A DNA stretch of 64,000 nt from Lawsonibacter faecis (GCF_014287675.1 NZ_JACOPQ010000001.1:248001-312000), one strand, 5' to 3'; counted from the stretch's first letter, positions 7,165 to 16,204 are shown. The notes: generated by a model from the sequence alone, not told the origin. Translations and numbers: made by a program.

Positions 7165-8864
7165 CACTCCGCCCCCTTTGCCAGCGGATACTCCACGTGC
7201 AGCAGCTCGTGGACCTTACCCTTCAAAAGTCCGCCGTAGAGCTCCATCATCAGCGGGTTCTCCTCGCTGCGCTTGATACGCGAGACCTGATCCGCCTTGT
7301 AGAGCCCCTCGCTGCGCTCGGCCTGCTCCTCCGCATGGGCGAAGGGCTGACCGCCGCCACTGATGCAGCCGTTGGGGCAGGCCATAACCTCCACGAAGTC
7401 GTAGTGCTCGCCGCCCCGGATGCGCTCGATGAGGGCGCTGGCGTTGCCCAGGCCGCTGACGATGGCGATGCGCAGATTTCTTTCCCCGTAGGGCACGGTG
7501 GTCTCCTTGACCCCCTCCAGCCCGCGGACGCCCTGGAAGGCCAGGGTTTTGAGGGCGGTGGCCGACTTGTCGGAGGCCAGACGGCGCAGCACCGCCTCAG
7601 TGACGCCGCCGGTGACGCCGAAGATGACGCCCGCGCCGGTCTTGTAGGCAAAGGGCATATCCACCGCCTCGGGCACCAGCTCCGAGAAGACCACGCCGGA
7701 CTCCTTCACCATGCGGATGAGCTCCTGGGTGGTGAGGACATACTCCACGTCCTGCCCCTCCCCGGAGCAAAACTCGCTCCGGGCGGCCTCGAACTTCTTG
7801 GCGGTGCAGGGCATAATGGCCACATGGACCGCTTTTCTGCGGCCCGCGGTCCTGTTGTTCTCCCGGATGACGGCGGCAAACATCTCCATGGGGGATTTGC
7901 AGGTGGAGACATTGCCCATCAGCTCGGGGTAATTCTTCTCGCAGAACTGCACCCAGGCGGGGCAGCAGGAGGTGAAAAGAGGCCAGTCGTGCTCTCCCTC
8001 CTCCAGCCGGCGGAGCAGCTCGTTGGACTCCTCCAGGACGGTGAGATCCGCGCCGGTGGAGGTGTCGTACACCTCGTCGAAGCCCATATGCTTCAGGGCG
8101 GCCACCAGCTTGCCGATGGCGTTCTCGCCGGGCTCCATGCCCATCTCCTTTCCCAGGCCCACCCGGACGGCGGGGGCAATCTGGGCGGTGACCTTCACAT
8201 CGGGGTCGTCCAGCAGGGCCCAGACCCTGGCGGTGTCGTTCTTCACCACGATGGCCCCGGTGGGGCAGACTGCGGCGCACTGGCCGCAGCCCACGCAGGG
8301 GGACTCGGCGATGGGCACCTCAAAGGCTGTGGAGATGGTCATCTTCGCGCCCCGGTGGGCAAAGTCGATGGCGCCCACATTCTGTACCTCGTTGCACATA
8401 CGCACGCAGTCCCCGCAGAGAATGCACTTGTTCTGGTCCCGGACGATGCTGACCGAGGACTCGTCCAGCTTGGGCTCGGCGGCGGTGTTGGGAAAGCGCA
8501 CCCGGTCGATGCCGAAGCGCATGGCCAGGTCCTGGAGCTTGCAGGAGCCGTTGTTGCCGCAGGTGGTGCAGTCCCGGCAGTGGTTGGCGAGGAGCAGCTC
8601 CAGAATCATCTTGCGGTACTTGCGCAGCCGCTCGGTGTTGGTGCGGATATCCATCCCCGCCTTGGGGGGCGTGGAGCAGGCGGCCTCCATGCCCCGCGGC
8701 GTCTCCACCATGCACATGCGGCACGCGCCGTAGATAGACAGCTCCGAGTGGTAGCAGAAGGTGGGCAGCTTGATGCCCACCTTGCGAATGAGCTCCAGGA
8801 TGTTCTTCTCGCCCTCAATGGCGACGGGAATCCCGTCGATGGTCAGAAATTCCTGTTTCACCAT
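7164..8864 (-). CDS. hydA: [FeFe] hydrogenase catalytic subunit HydA (HydABC/Hnd type)
   Basis: This 566-residue enzyme carries the H-cluster signatures TSCCPAW (298-304), MPCTAKKFE (351-359) and MACPNGCISGGGQP (about 492-505), so it should catalyse H2 formation or uptake. The N-terminal half has a plant-type 2Fe-2S domain (C37, C48, C51, C63), the histidine-containing cluster region near residue 95, and two 4Fe-4S motifs (C147-C157 and C190-C200). With hydB and hydC directly upstream it fits the cytosolic group A3 complex that couples NAD(H) and ferredoxin to H2 by flavin-based bifurcation. All cluster-ligating cysteines I looked for are present. The gene starts 3 bases after hydB. Confidence 0.96.
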   Translation of the reverse strand: MVKQEFLTIDGIPVAIEGEKNILELIRKVGIKLPTFCYHSELSIYGACRMCMVETPRGMEAACSTPPKAGMDIRTNTERLRKYRKMILELLLANHCRDCTTCGNNGSCKLQDLAMRFGIDRVRFPNTAAEPKLDESSVSIVRDQNKCILCGDCVRMCNEVQNVGAIDFAHRGAKMTISTAFEVPIAESPCVGCGQCAAVCPTGAIVVKNDTARVWALLDDPDVKVTAQIAPAVRVGLGKEMGMEPGENAIGKLVAALKHMGFDEVYDTSTGADLTVLEESNELLRRLEEGEHDWPLFTSCCPAWVQFCEKNYPELMGNVSTCKSPMEMFAAVIRENNRTAGRRKAVHVAIMPCTAKKFEAARSEFCSGEGQDVEYVLTTQELIRMVKESGVVFSELVPEAVDMPFAYKTGAGVIFGVTGGVTEAVLRRLASDKSATALKTLAFQGVRGLEGVKETTVPYGERNLRIAIVSGLGNASALIERIRGGEHYDFVEVMACPNGCISGGGQPFAHAEEQAERSEGLYKADQVSRIKRSEENPLMMELYGGLLKGKVHELLHVEYPLAKGAE

Positions 8865-8867
8865 GGC

Positions 8868-10745
8868 TTAACCCTCCTTGACGGCGTGGAAGGGACAGGC
8901 CTCCACGCACGCGCCGCACTTGATGCACTTGTTTGCGTCGATGGTGAAGGGCTCCTTCACCTTACCCGTAATGGCGTTCACGGGGCAGTTGCGGGCGCAC
9001 TTGGAGCAGCCCTTGCACTCGTCCGCCTCGATCCAGATGCGTTTGAGCTTCTGGCACTGCCCGGCGGGGCAGCGCTTTTCCCGGATATGGGCCTCGTACT
9101 CATCCCGGAAGTACCGAATGGTGCCCAGCACCGGGAAGGCGGCGGTCTTGCCCAGGCCGCACAGGGCGGTGTTGGAGATCATGTCGGAGAGCTCCAGAAG
9201 GGTCTCGATGTCCCCCTCCTCGCCCCGGCCGTCCACGATACGCTCCATAATTTCCAGCATCCTTCGGGTGCCCTCCCGGCAGGGGACGCACTTGCCGCAG
9301 GACTCGTTCTGGGTGAAGTTCATGAAGAAGCGGGCCACCTCCACCATGCAGGTGGAGTCGTCCATGACCACCAGGCCGCCGGAGCCAATCATGCCGCCCA
9401 CCTTCTTGAGGCTGTCGAAGTCCAGTGGCAGGTCCAGATTGGTCTCAATGAGGCAGCCGCCGGAGGGACCGCCGATCTGGACCGCCTTGAACTCCTTCCC
9501 GTCCTTGATGCCGCCGCCGATATCGAAAATAATCTCCCGCAGGGTGGTGCCCATGGGGACCTCGATAAGGCCGGTATTCTCAATATTGCCCGTAAGGGCA
9601 AAGGCCTTGGTGCCGGGGCTTCCGGCGGTGCCGAAGCTCTGGAACCACTCCGCCCCCTCCCGAATGATGCGGGGCACGTTGGCGAAGGTCTCCACGTTGT
9701 TGAGGACGGTGGGCTTGTCGAAGAGGCCGTGCTCCACGGTGCGGGGAGGCTTGACCCGGGGCATGCCCCGCTTGCCCTCGATGGAGGCGGTGAGGGCGCT
9801 GCCCTCGCCGCAGACAAAGGCGCCCGCGCCGCGGTTGATGTGCATTTTAAATGAGAAGCCGGTGCCCAGGACGTTCTCTCCAAGAAGGCCCCACGCCTCC
9901 GCCTGGGAGATGGCGGTGCGCAGGCGCTCCACCGCCATGGGGTACTCGGCCCGGACGTAGATATACCCTTCGGCCGCGCCGCAGGCCAGGCCGGCGATCA
10001 TCATGCCCTCCAGGAGCCGGTGGGGGTCCCCCTCCATGATGGAGCGGTCCATAAACGCGCCGGGGTCACCCTCGTCGCCGTTGCAGACGATGTACTTCTC
10101 CTCGGTCTTCTGGGCCTTCACCTGGCTCCACTTCTTCCCCGCGGGGAAGCCGCCGCCGCCGCGGCCCCGGAGTCCGGAGTCGGTGACGGTGCGGATGATG
10201 GCGTCGCCGTCCATCTCAAAGAGGGCCTTCTCCAGGGCGGTGTAGCCGCCGATGCCCAGATACTCCTCGATGGAGGTGGCGTCGATATGGCCGCAGTGTT
10301 CCAGCACCAGGCGGGTCTGCTTCTGGTAGAAGGGGATCTCGTCCTGCTTCTCGAAGACCTTGCCGTTCTGGTGGTAGGCCAGGCGCTCGATATGCTCGCC
10401 GCCCAGGATGGTCTTTTCCACAATCTCCTCGCAGTCGGCCACCTTCACCTTGGTATAGAGGTAGCCCCAGGGCTCGATGCGCACCAGGGGGCCCATCTCA
10501 CAGAAGCCGTGGCAGCCGCTTTTCTTCATGCCCACCTCGTGCTCGTGGGGTTCCTCCTCCAGCCTGACGGCACAGTGGATGCCCCGCTCCTCCATCAACT
10601 CCCTGAGGCGGTCATACACATCCAGGGAGCCGCTGGAGATGCAGCCCGTGCCTGCACAGACCAGAATCTTCTTCTCCTGGGCCGCCAGGGACTTCCCGTA
10701 CAGGACGCGGGCGGCGCGGAGGTCTTCTCTCGTCTTCAAATGCAT
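8868..10745 (-). CDS. hydB: Hydrogenase subunit HydB (NuoF-like, NADH and FMN binding)
   Basis: The 625-residue protein has three parts: an N-terminal thioredoxin-like 2Fe-2S domain (cysteines in CAGTGC and CHGFC), a NuoF-type core with GRGGGGFPAGKKW near residue 195 for FMN/NADH, a CGKCVPCREG cluster motif near residue 475, and two C-terminal 4Fe-4S motifs (CKGCSKCARNCP, CIKCGACVEACP). This is the standard layout of HydB/HndC, the flavin subunit of the bifurcating hydrogenase. It lies between hydC and hydA with intervals of one and three bases, so co-translation is likely. Confidence 0.95.
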   Translation of the reverse strand: MHLKTREDLRAARVLYGKSLAAQEKKILVCAGTGCISSGSLDVYDRLRELMEERGIHCAVRLEEEPHEHEVGMKKSGCHGFCEMGPLVRIEPWGYLYTKVKVADCEEIVEKTILGGEHIERLAYHQNGKVFEKQDEIPFYQKQTRLVLEHCGHIDATSIEEYLGIGGYTALEKALFEMDGDAIIRTVTDSGLRGRGGGGFPAGKKWSQVKAQKTEEKYIVCNGDEGDPGAFMDRSIMEGDPHRLLEGMMIAGLACGAAEGYIYVRAEYPMAVERLRTAISQAEAWGLLGENVLGTGFSFKMHINRGAGAFVCGEGSALTASIEGKRGMPRVKPPRTVEHGLFDKPTVLNNVETFANVPRIIREGAEWFQSFGTAGSPGTKAFALTGNIENTGLIEVPMGTTLREIIFDIGGGIKDGKEFKAVQIGGPSGGCLIETNLDLPLDFDSLKKVGGMIGSGGLVVMDDSTCMVEVARFFMNFTQNESCGKCVPCREGTRRMLEIMERIVDGRGEEGDIETLLELSDMISNTALCGLGKTAAFPVLGTIRYFRDEYEAHIREKRCPAGQCQKLKRIWIEADECKGCSKCARNCPVNAITGKVKEPFTIDANKCIKCGACVEACPFHAVKEG

Positions 10746-10746
10746 C

Positions 10747-11223
10747 TTACAGTTCCCCCTTCAGCTCTTCAATGAGGGCGGCGGCCTTGTCCGGGGTCAT
10801 GCCGGGGTAGACCTTGTCGTTGACGGTGAGCACCGGGGCCAGGCCGCAGGCGCCCAGACACGAGACGGTCTCCACCGTGAAGCCCAGATCGTCGGTGGTG
10901 CGCTTCTTCTCGGTGAGGCCCAGCTCCTTGCGCAGGCGCTCCAGGATGGGGACGGATTTGCGGACATGGCAGGCCGTGCCGTCGCAGACCTTGATGACGA
11001 ATTTGCCCTTGGGCTCCAGGGCAAAATTCTCATAGAAGGTGGCCACGGAGTAAATCCGTGCCTGGCTCACCCCCAGCTTCTTGGAAAGGTATGGGAATAT
11101 CTCCCGGGGCAGATAGCGGTAGTGCTCCTGGATGTGCTGGAGGATGGAGATGACCGCGCTCTCGCCGGTGCCCAGCTCGGCCAGAACGCCGTCCACCACG
11201 GAGTAGTCGAAGGATTGGCTCAT
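10747..11223 (-). CDS. hydC: Hydrogenase subunit HydC (NuoE-like 2Fe-2S)
   Basis: The 158-residue product is a NuoE-family thioredoxin-like protein whose 2Fe-2S ligands are C80, C85, C122 and C126 (VCDGTAC and SCLGAC). In HydABC and Hnd complexes it passes electrons next to the flavin subunit. ATG 11223 is preceded by AGGAGGT, so the open frame extending to 11346 is not translated. A 131-base gap with a GTCCGCAAG hairpin separates it from the phosphatase gene upstream, which leaves room for processing or a second promoter. Confidence 0.95.
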   Translation of the reverse strand: MSQSFDYSVVDGVLAELGTGESAVISILQHIQEHYRYLPREIFPYLSKKLGVSQARIYSVATFYENFALEPKGKFVIKVCDGTACHVRKSVPILERLRKELGLTEKKRTTDDLGFTVETVSCLGACGLAPVLTVNDKVYPGMTPDKAAALIEELKGEL

Positions 11224-11315
11224 AATGTACCTCCTGATTGGTTTTTCTATGTTAAGATTCGGAGGAAAAACCCTCCTCCCGCGCCGGAATGATAAGCTTT
11301 TTCGTCCTGGCAATG

Positions 11316-11338
11316 CTTGCGGACAGACCGTCCGCAAG
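11316..11338 (-). other. Intercistronic hairpin before hydC
   Basis: CTTGCGGAC and GTCCGCAAG pair over a 5-base loop in the phosphatase-hydC gap. There is no T tract, so an RNA-processing or stabilising role is likelier than termination. Confidence 0.45.
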
Positions 11339-11354
11339 GGCTGCACGGTTCACA

Positions 11355-12530
11355 CTAAAAATACCTGACCTCCACCCGCTTGCCCATCTCCCTCAGGCAT
11401 CTGGTCAGCTCGTCCACCAGATGCATCTTGATATTGAAGCTGATGGGCAGGCCGGGGTTCTGGTGGGCGGGGTTGGAGGCCCGGCCCACGAAAAAGCGGA
11501 TGTCGGTGGCCTCCTCGAAGAGCATCCGGGCCGCCAGGGAGGCCCCGTCCTTCTTATACCGCCAGTCGGTGTACCGGGAATTGTCCCCCAGGTAGTCCTG
11601 GGCGTACTCCAGCACGCGGCCCATGGTGATGACTCCCTCGGTGACCAGGTCCACCCCCTCGATCCTCGCGGTGGGCGGGATGGCCGGGTCCACATAGACC
11701 GGAAGCCCCGCCTCCAGCGGCTTGCCCAGGTACTCCGCCGCCAGGGTGGAGGTGGTGCCGCCGCAGACGATGTGCTTCCCCGGCAGGGCGAAGAAGTCCC
11801 CCATCATCCCCGGCAGGTCCTCCGGGTTCTGGGGCGGGCCGATCATCAGCGAGAGGGGCCTCCGCCGCCGGATACGGACGGTGCAGGCGGTGGTGTCGTC
11901 CCCGGGGTGGCCGCCGTACAGCTTTCCGCACTCGCCGGTGAGCATGGCGGAGACCGTCTTGGCGGTGTTCTGCGGGTCGTACATGGTCTCCAGGAAACGG
12001 ATGATGTCCTCCCGCTGCCAGCCGAAGTTGAGATTCATCCCCACTCCGGCGTGGATGGCCCCGTCGCTGATGGCGACGAAGGTGTCGTCCTCGTGGAGGT
12101 CCACGGTGGATTTGTAGATCCTCTTGCCGTCAATCTCCTCCACCGCCGCGGGGTAGTCCAGGTGTTTGCCGTCCCGAAGGAGGATGACGTGGGGATTGTC
12201 GTATTGAATCAGCTCCGCCTGGTTGTTCTGGCCCACCCGGAGGATGGAAAAGGTGGAGTAGGCCACCTTCCGCACGCTGCACACCGGCAGGGTGGCGGCG
12301 ATGGTGTGGACGCAGTCGGCCAGGGTGAGGCCGTTTGCCATCATGGTGCAGATGATTTTGGCGGTGAGGGTGGACAGGATGCTGGCCTTCACGCCGCTGC
12401 CCAGCCCGTCGGCCAGGACCACCACCAGGGAGCCGTCCTCCTGTTCCACCATCTCCACCTGGTCGCCGCAGAGCTGCTCCCCCCATTTGTTGAGGCTCAC
12501 GTAGCCCACGTCGGTGCAGAATTCATTCAT
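11355..12530 (-). CDS. PP2C/SpoIIE-type serine phosphatase
   Basis: The 391-residue protein shows PP2C/SpoIIE features: VVLADGLGSGVKAS near residue 36, VAISDGAIHAG near 150, and GGHPGDDTTACTVRI near 204, the acidic residues being the usual metal ligands. The C-terminal third is a separate region I cannot name. The start overlaps the end of the sensory hydrogenase gene by 8 bases. PP2C genes next to group C hydrogenases are a recurrent clostridial arrangement, and the inferred role is to relay the redox or H2 signal by dephosphorylating an unknown partner. No matching kinase is seen in the window. Confidence 0.88.
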   Translation of the reverse strand: MNEFCTDVGYVSLNKWGEQLCGDQVEMVEQEDGSLVVVLADGLGSGVKASILSTLTAKIICTMMANGLTLADCVHTIAATLPVCSVRKVAYSTFSILRVGQNNQAELIQYDNPHVILLRDGKHLDYPAAVEEIDGKRIYKSTVDLHEDDTFVAISDGAIHAGVGMNLNFGWQREDIIRFLETMYDPQNTAKTVSAMLTGECGKLYGGHPGDDTTACTVRIRRRRPLSLMIGPPQNPEDLPGMMGDFFALPGKHIVCGGTTSTLAAEYLGKPLEAGLPVYVDPAIPPTARIEGVDLVTEGVITMGRVLEYAQDYLGDNSRYTDWRYKKDGASLAARMLFEEATDIRFFVGRASNPAHQNPGLPISFNIKMHLVDELTRCLREMGKRVEVRYF

Positions 12531-14193
12531 GTCCCAGCGACTCCTTCAGCTTGGTCAGAGCCACCTTGGTCTCCGCCGTGGTCTCCCCCAGAAGGGAGGC
12601 GATCTCCTGGACCGTGCGCATCTGCTTGGCAATGATTTTATCGGTAATCTCCACGGTGGAGCGGCTCATCTCCTCCCGCTGGGCGCGCCGGCGCTCCTCG
12701 TCGGTGATGTCCCGCATGGCGCAGATGAAAATGCGGTAGCTCTCGTCGAAGGACACCCGCTGCTCCACGTACTTGTCGTACCGCTCCAGGTAGAGCCGGG
12801 GGTTGCGGACCGTGCGGCCCAGCTCCAGCGTCTCGCAGAAGACCTGGGGGTCCAGGATGTCCGCCATCTGCGCGCCGCGCAGCTCCTCGCCGTCCATCCC
12901 CAGCAGCCGGCAGGCCGACTCGTTGAACTGCTGCACCCGGAAGTCCTCGTCCAGGGCCAGGATGGCGTTGGTGCTGCTCTCGATGATGTGGTCGGAGAAG
13001 GACTCGGCCTTATCCTTTAAGTAGGGCAGGCACATCGTGACCTCCGCCTTGCCCGCCAGTACGGCGGCTGCCTTGTCCCGGCAGGTGTCGTACCCGCAGG
13101 AGCCGCAGTTGAGCTCGTCGGAGGGCTTGGTCTTGCCCATCTGCCGCAGGACCTCTTCAATGGCCGCGCTGCCCGGCTTCACCGCGCCGGTTGTCAGCAG
13201 GCGGAAGGGCTTGCGCAGCTTCTCCGGCTCCGGCTGGACAACCGGGAAGTCCCTGGGGCCAGCGTAGCGGTCCACCGCCACATAGTCCCTCACTGCGGCC
13301 CGGCGGTTCTTGCCCATGGCAGGGCCGCCGATGCAGCTCCCCGCGCAGGCGGACATCTCGATGAAGCACTTGCCCAGCTTCCCCGCCGCCACGTCCTGAA
13401 TGGCGGTGATGCAGTTTTCAATGCCGTCCACGGCGATGTAGGCGTACTCCGGGTCCTTCTCGGCCATGGTGCGGAGGATCCCCCCCGTGGTGGGGAAGAG
13501 CCGGGCGCGGCTCTCGGCGCTGCCGTCGGCCACCCGATCCAGCTCGATATGCTCCTCGGCCATCCAGGCGGACAGCTCCTCAAAGGTGAGCACGCAGTCC
13601 ACCACGCCGGGGTAGCTCTCGGCCTCGTCCTTTTTGGAGATGCAGGGTCCGATGAAAACGGTCCGCGCCTCGGGGCAGCGCCGCTTGATATCCTTGCAGT
13701 GGGCCTGCATGGGGGACAGCACGTGGGCCAGGGCCCCCAGGGCCTCGGGGTAGTACTTCTGCACCAGCAGGTTCACGGTGTGGCAGCAGGTGGAGATGAC
13801 CACCTGCTGGCCCTCCCGGACGATGCGCTCATACTCGGTTTTCACGATGGTGGCGCCCACGGCGGTCTCCTCCACCGCCGCGAAGCCCAGGGCCTTGAGT
13901 GCCTTCTCCAGGGCGCCGACGGTGGCCCCGTCCCAGCAGGCCACAAAGGAGGGGGCCAGACTCACCCACACCGGCGCGCCGGTGGCAATGAGGGCCTTGG
14001 CGGCGGGCACGTCGCTGCGGACCTCCTTGGCGTTCTGCGGGCAGGCGACAAAACACCGCCCGCAGAGGATGCACTCCTCGGGGACGATGTTGGCCTGATG
14101 GTCGGCGAAGCGAATGGACTTCACCGGGCAGTTGCGGATGCATTTATAGCAGTTTTTACAGTTGGACTTTTTGAGGCCGATATAGTCCGTCAT
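12523..14193 (-). CDS. hydS: Sensory [FeFe] hydrogenase (group C, HydS/HsfB-like) with PAS domain
   Basis: The 556-residue protein starts with two 4Fe-4S motifs (C12-C22, C41-C51), then a degenerate H-cluster domain: STCCHTVN in place of TSCCPxW, GPCISKKDEA, and MSACAGSCIGG. A four-cysteine region (CGSCGYDTC) and a PAS domain (around residues 405-510) ending in a helical tail follow. Those altered motifs plus PAS match the group C hydrogenases proposed to sense H2 or redox state rather than turn over. The start overlaps the rex stop (ATGA), so both are co-translated. The order rex-hydS-phosphatase-hydCBA suggests that these three control hydrogenase expression; that is inference. Confidence 0.9.
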   Translation of the reverse strand: MTDYIGLKKSNCKNCYKCIRNCPVKSIRFADHQANIVPEECILCGRCFVACPQNAKEVRSDVPAAKALIATGAPVWVSLAPSFVACWDGATVGALEKALKALGFAAVEETAVGATIVKTEYERIVREGQQVVISTCCHTVNLLVQKYYPEALGALAHVLSPMQAHCKDIKRRCPEARTVFIGPCISKKDEAESYPGVVDCVLTFEELSAWMAEEHIELDRVADGSAESRARLFPTTGGILRTMAEKDPEYAYIAVDGIENCITAIQDVAAGKLGKCFIEMSACAGSCIGGPAMGKNRRAAVRDYVAVDRYAGPRDFPVVQPEPEKLRKPFRLLTTGAVKPGSAAIEEVLRQMGKTKPSDELNCGSCGYDTCRDKAAAVLAGKAEVTMCLPYLKDKAESFSDHIIESSTNAILALDEDFRVQQFNESACRLLGMDGEELRGAQMADILDPQVFCETLELGRTVRNPRLYLERYDKYVEQRVSFDESYRIFICAMRDITDEERRRAQREEMSRSTVEITDKIIAKQMRTVQEIASLLGETTAETKVALTKLKESLGHE

Positions 14194-14834
14194 ACCGCAT
14201 CCTCCTCACTCTCACGGAGCTTTTCCGCCAGGTGCTGGGACAGCACCGCCAGGGAGACCGCCATATTCTCGTCCTGGACCAGAACCCCTGCCGGTACGGT
14301 GAGACGCACGGGTGAGAAGTTCCAGACGGCCAGCACCCCGGCCTCAATCATGGTGTCGCACACCTTCTGGGCCGCGGCGGCGGGGACGGTGATGATGCCG
14401 ATCTTCACCTTCATCCGCTCACACAGCTCCCCAAGCCGTGAGACGGGAAAAATCTGCTTGCCGTTTTCCAGGACGCCCTGGCGGGTGTAGTCCGCGTCAA
14501 AGGCGGCCACGATGTCCAGCCCGTAGGTGGAGAAGCCGTCGTAGCAGAGCAGCGCCCGGCCCAGGTTGCCCGCCCCCACGATGACGGCGGTATCCACATT
14601 GTCGTAGCCCAGAAACTCCTCGATGTCCCGGATGAGGCCGTGGGTGTCGTACCCCACCTTGGGCCTTCCCCGGTCGCTGACGGCGGCCAGATCCTTGCGC
14701 ACCTGTACGTCCCCCTGGCCCAGGGCCTGGGCAATGGCGGTGGCCGAGATATTGACGGTGCCGGGGGGTAGGCTCTTGAGATAATTCAGGTACAGCGGCA
14801 GGCGCTGGAGAGCCTGCCGGGAGATGGAGAGCAT
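14190..14834 (-). CDS. rex: Redox-sensing transcriptional repressor Rex
   Basis: The 214-residue protein has a winged helix (residues 10-60) and a Rossmann domain with GAGNLGRAL (87-95) for NADH/NAD+, as in Rex, which releases DNA when NADH is high. GAAAGGAGGGGAGG precedes the start. The helix GQGDVQVRKDLAAVS keeps the VRKDL core, but the following YFG/FGxxGxGY segment usual in Rex is replaced by SDRGRPKVGYDT, so its DNA recognition may differ. It heads the hydrogenase operon and its own -10 box lies at the centre of a 22-base palindrome, consistent with autoregulation. Confidence 0.93.
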   Translation of the reverse strand: MLSISRQALQRLPLYLNYLKSLPPGTVNISATAIAQALGQGDVQVRKDLAAVSDRGRPKVGYDTHGLIRDIEEFLGYDNVDTAVIVGAGNLGRALLCYDGFSTYGLDIVAAFDADYTRQGVLENGKQIFPVSRLGELCERMKVKIGIITVPAAAAQKVCDTMIEAGVLAVWNFSPVRLTVPAGVLVQDENMAVSLAVLSQHLAEKLRESEEDAV

Positions 14835-14862
14835 GGCCTCCCCTCCTTTCTCAATCTTTTCG

Positions 14863-14884
14863 TATCGATATTATAATATCGATA
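14863..14884. promoter_or_regulatory. Palindromic operator over the rex promoter (candidate Rex site)
   Basis: An exact 22-base palindrome with half-site TATCGATATTA covers the -10 box. It does not resemble the usual TTGTTAA or TTGTGAA Rex half-sites. Either this Rex variant reads a different sequence or another repressor binds here. Confidence 0.65.
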
Positions 14885-14898
14885 TAAAAGGCTGTCAA
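14870..14898 (-). promoter_or_regulatory. Consensus sigma-A promoter of the rex-hyd operon
   Basis: On the minus strand TTGACA (14898-14893) and TATAAT (14875-14870) are separated by exactly 17 bases. Confidence 0.92.
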
Positions 14899-14999
14899 TG
14901 ACTTTTTCGGCATTTTCCCGATTCTTTTGGGATGGCTTGCCAAGGTGCGGCTTAGCGTGTTATTCTATAGTTTAAAGAGTAAATTAACGGAGGTCGGAT

Positions 15000-15983
15000 A
15001 TGGTCAAGTCGGCGGTTCAGTCGGATACCCGGACGGGTCAGAAGGCGGTGGCACTGGGGCTTCTCGCCTCAGTCTTCTTCTCCTTTACTTACGTGCTCAA
15101 CAATCTCATGGCCCTGGAGGGAGGGAGCTGGCTCTGGACGGCCAGTCTGCGCTTCTTCCTCTCCCTGCCCATCCTCTTCGTCATGGTGCTGCTTCGCGGC
15201 ACCATGGGCAGGACCATGGCCGTCATCCGAAAGGCGCCAGGGAAATGGCTCCTGTGGAGCACGGTGGCCTTCGGCATTTTTTACGCCCCATTTGCCTTTG
15301 CGGCGGCCTACGGCCCCTCCTGGCTGGTGTCGGGCACGTATCAGTTCACCATGTTCGCCGGGGCGCTGCTCACCCCCCTGTTCTGGACGGTCCGGCAGAC
15401 GCCGGACGGCCCGGTCCGGGAGCGGGGGAAAATCCCCGTGCGGCTCTTCCCCGCCTTCGCGGTGATTCTGGTGGGGGTCTTCCTCCTCCAGGTGGAGCAC
15501 GCCCAGCAGACCAGCTTTCTCTCCCTCCTGCTGTTCTCCCTGCCTGTCCTTCTCTCCGCCTTCGCCTATCCTCTGGGCAACCGCAAGATGATGGAGCTGG
15601 TGGGGGATAAGCTGGGCGTGATTGAGCGGGTCTTCGGCATGAATCTGTGCGTGATGCCCTTCTGCATCGTGCTGGCGATTTTCGGCGGAATTTCCGCCGG
15701 GGCCCCCTCCTCCGGGCAGATGCTCCAGTCTCTGGCCGCCGCCTTCTTTCCCGGGATCTGCGCCACCCTGCTCTTCTTCCACGGGACCCAGCTTGTCCGG
15801 GGGGACCCCCACTGGCTGGCCCTGGTGGAGTCCACCCAGTGCGGCGAGATCCTTCTCTGTCTGGCCGGGGGCGTGTTTCTCCTGGGCAACCCCATGCCCG
15901 GCGCGATGGGCGCTGTGGGTCTGGCACTGATTGTGGTGGGCATGGTCGTGAACAGCGTGCTCCAGAGCAGGACGGGCCGCTGA
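15000..15983 (+). CDS. DMT-superfamily permease (EmrE-like multidrug efflux family)
   Basis: The 327-residue hydrophobic protein shows about ten membrane spans in two repeated halves, beginning with the VALGLLASVFFSFTYVLNNLMA span. This layout and length fit the large 'multidrug resistance efflux transporter' branch of the drug/metabolite transporter superfamily. GGAGG lies 6 bases before ATG 15000. The gene is divergent from rex and stands alone before a terminator. The substrate cannot be told from sequence. Confidence 0.82.
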   Translation: MVKSAVQSDTRTGQKAVALGLLASVFFSFTYVLNNLMALEGGSWLWTASLRFFLSLPILFVMVLLRGTMGRTMAVIRKAPGKWLLWSTVAFGIFYAPFAFAAAYGPSWLVSGTYQFTMFAGALLTPLFWTVRQTPDGPVRERGKIPVRLFPAFAVILVGVFLLQVEHAQQTSFLSLLLFSLPVLLSAFAYPLGNRKMMELVGDKLGVIERVFGMNLCVMPFCIVLAIFGGISAGAPSSGQMLQSLAAAFFPGICATLLFFHGTQLVRGDPHWLALVESTQCGEILLCLAGGVFLLGNPMPGAMGAVGLALIVVGMVVNSVLQSRTGR

Positions 15984-16029
15984 GTATTCCCACGTCCTCA
16001 TTCGCTGCGCCGTCCTCTCATACCATTCC

Positions 16030-16060
16030 GCGCCCCGCGGCCCGGCCGCGGGGCGCTTTT
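16030..16060 (+). terminator. Terminator of the DMT permease gene
   Basis: GCGCCCCGCGGCC and GGCCGCGGGGCGC, 13-base arms, are followed by TTTT. Confidence 0.8.
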
Positions 16061-16084
16061 CTGTTCTTTTTTGCCGAAAAAGGC

Positions 16085-16121
16085 CTGACCAATTTACATA
16101 CCGGGGCCCGGCTGACCAATT
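16085..16121 (+). promoter_or_regulatory. Upstream activator repeats of the PTS operon (candidate LevR-type enhancer)
   Basis: CTGACCAATT occurs at 16085-16094 and again at 16112-16121, 27 bases apart, centred about 100 bases upstream of the sigma-54 promoter. That is the usual place for the enhancer of a sigma-54 activator, and such an activator is encoded downstream at 19665. Confidence 0.65.
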
Positions 16122-16204
16122 ATGTCACGTTTTCGGCCTGAATTTCAGGGTCCTTTTCAAAATATTCACTGTATTTCCACGGTTTCGACGCAATTGAACA
16201 ATGT

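Noticed and set aside
7197..9854. A plus-strand open frame of 885 codons opposite hydA and hydB
   Set aside because: Low-complexity translation antisense to well-identified hydrogenase subunits; no ribosome binding site.
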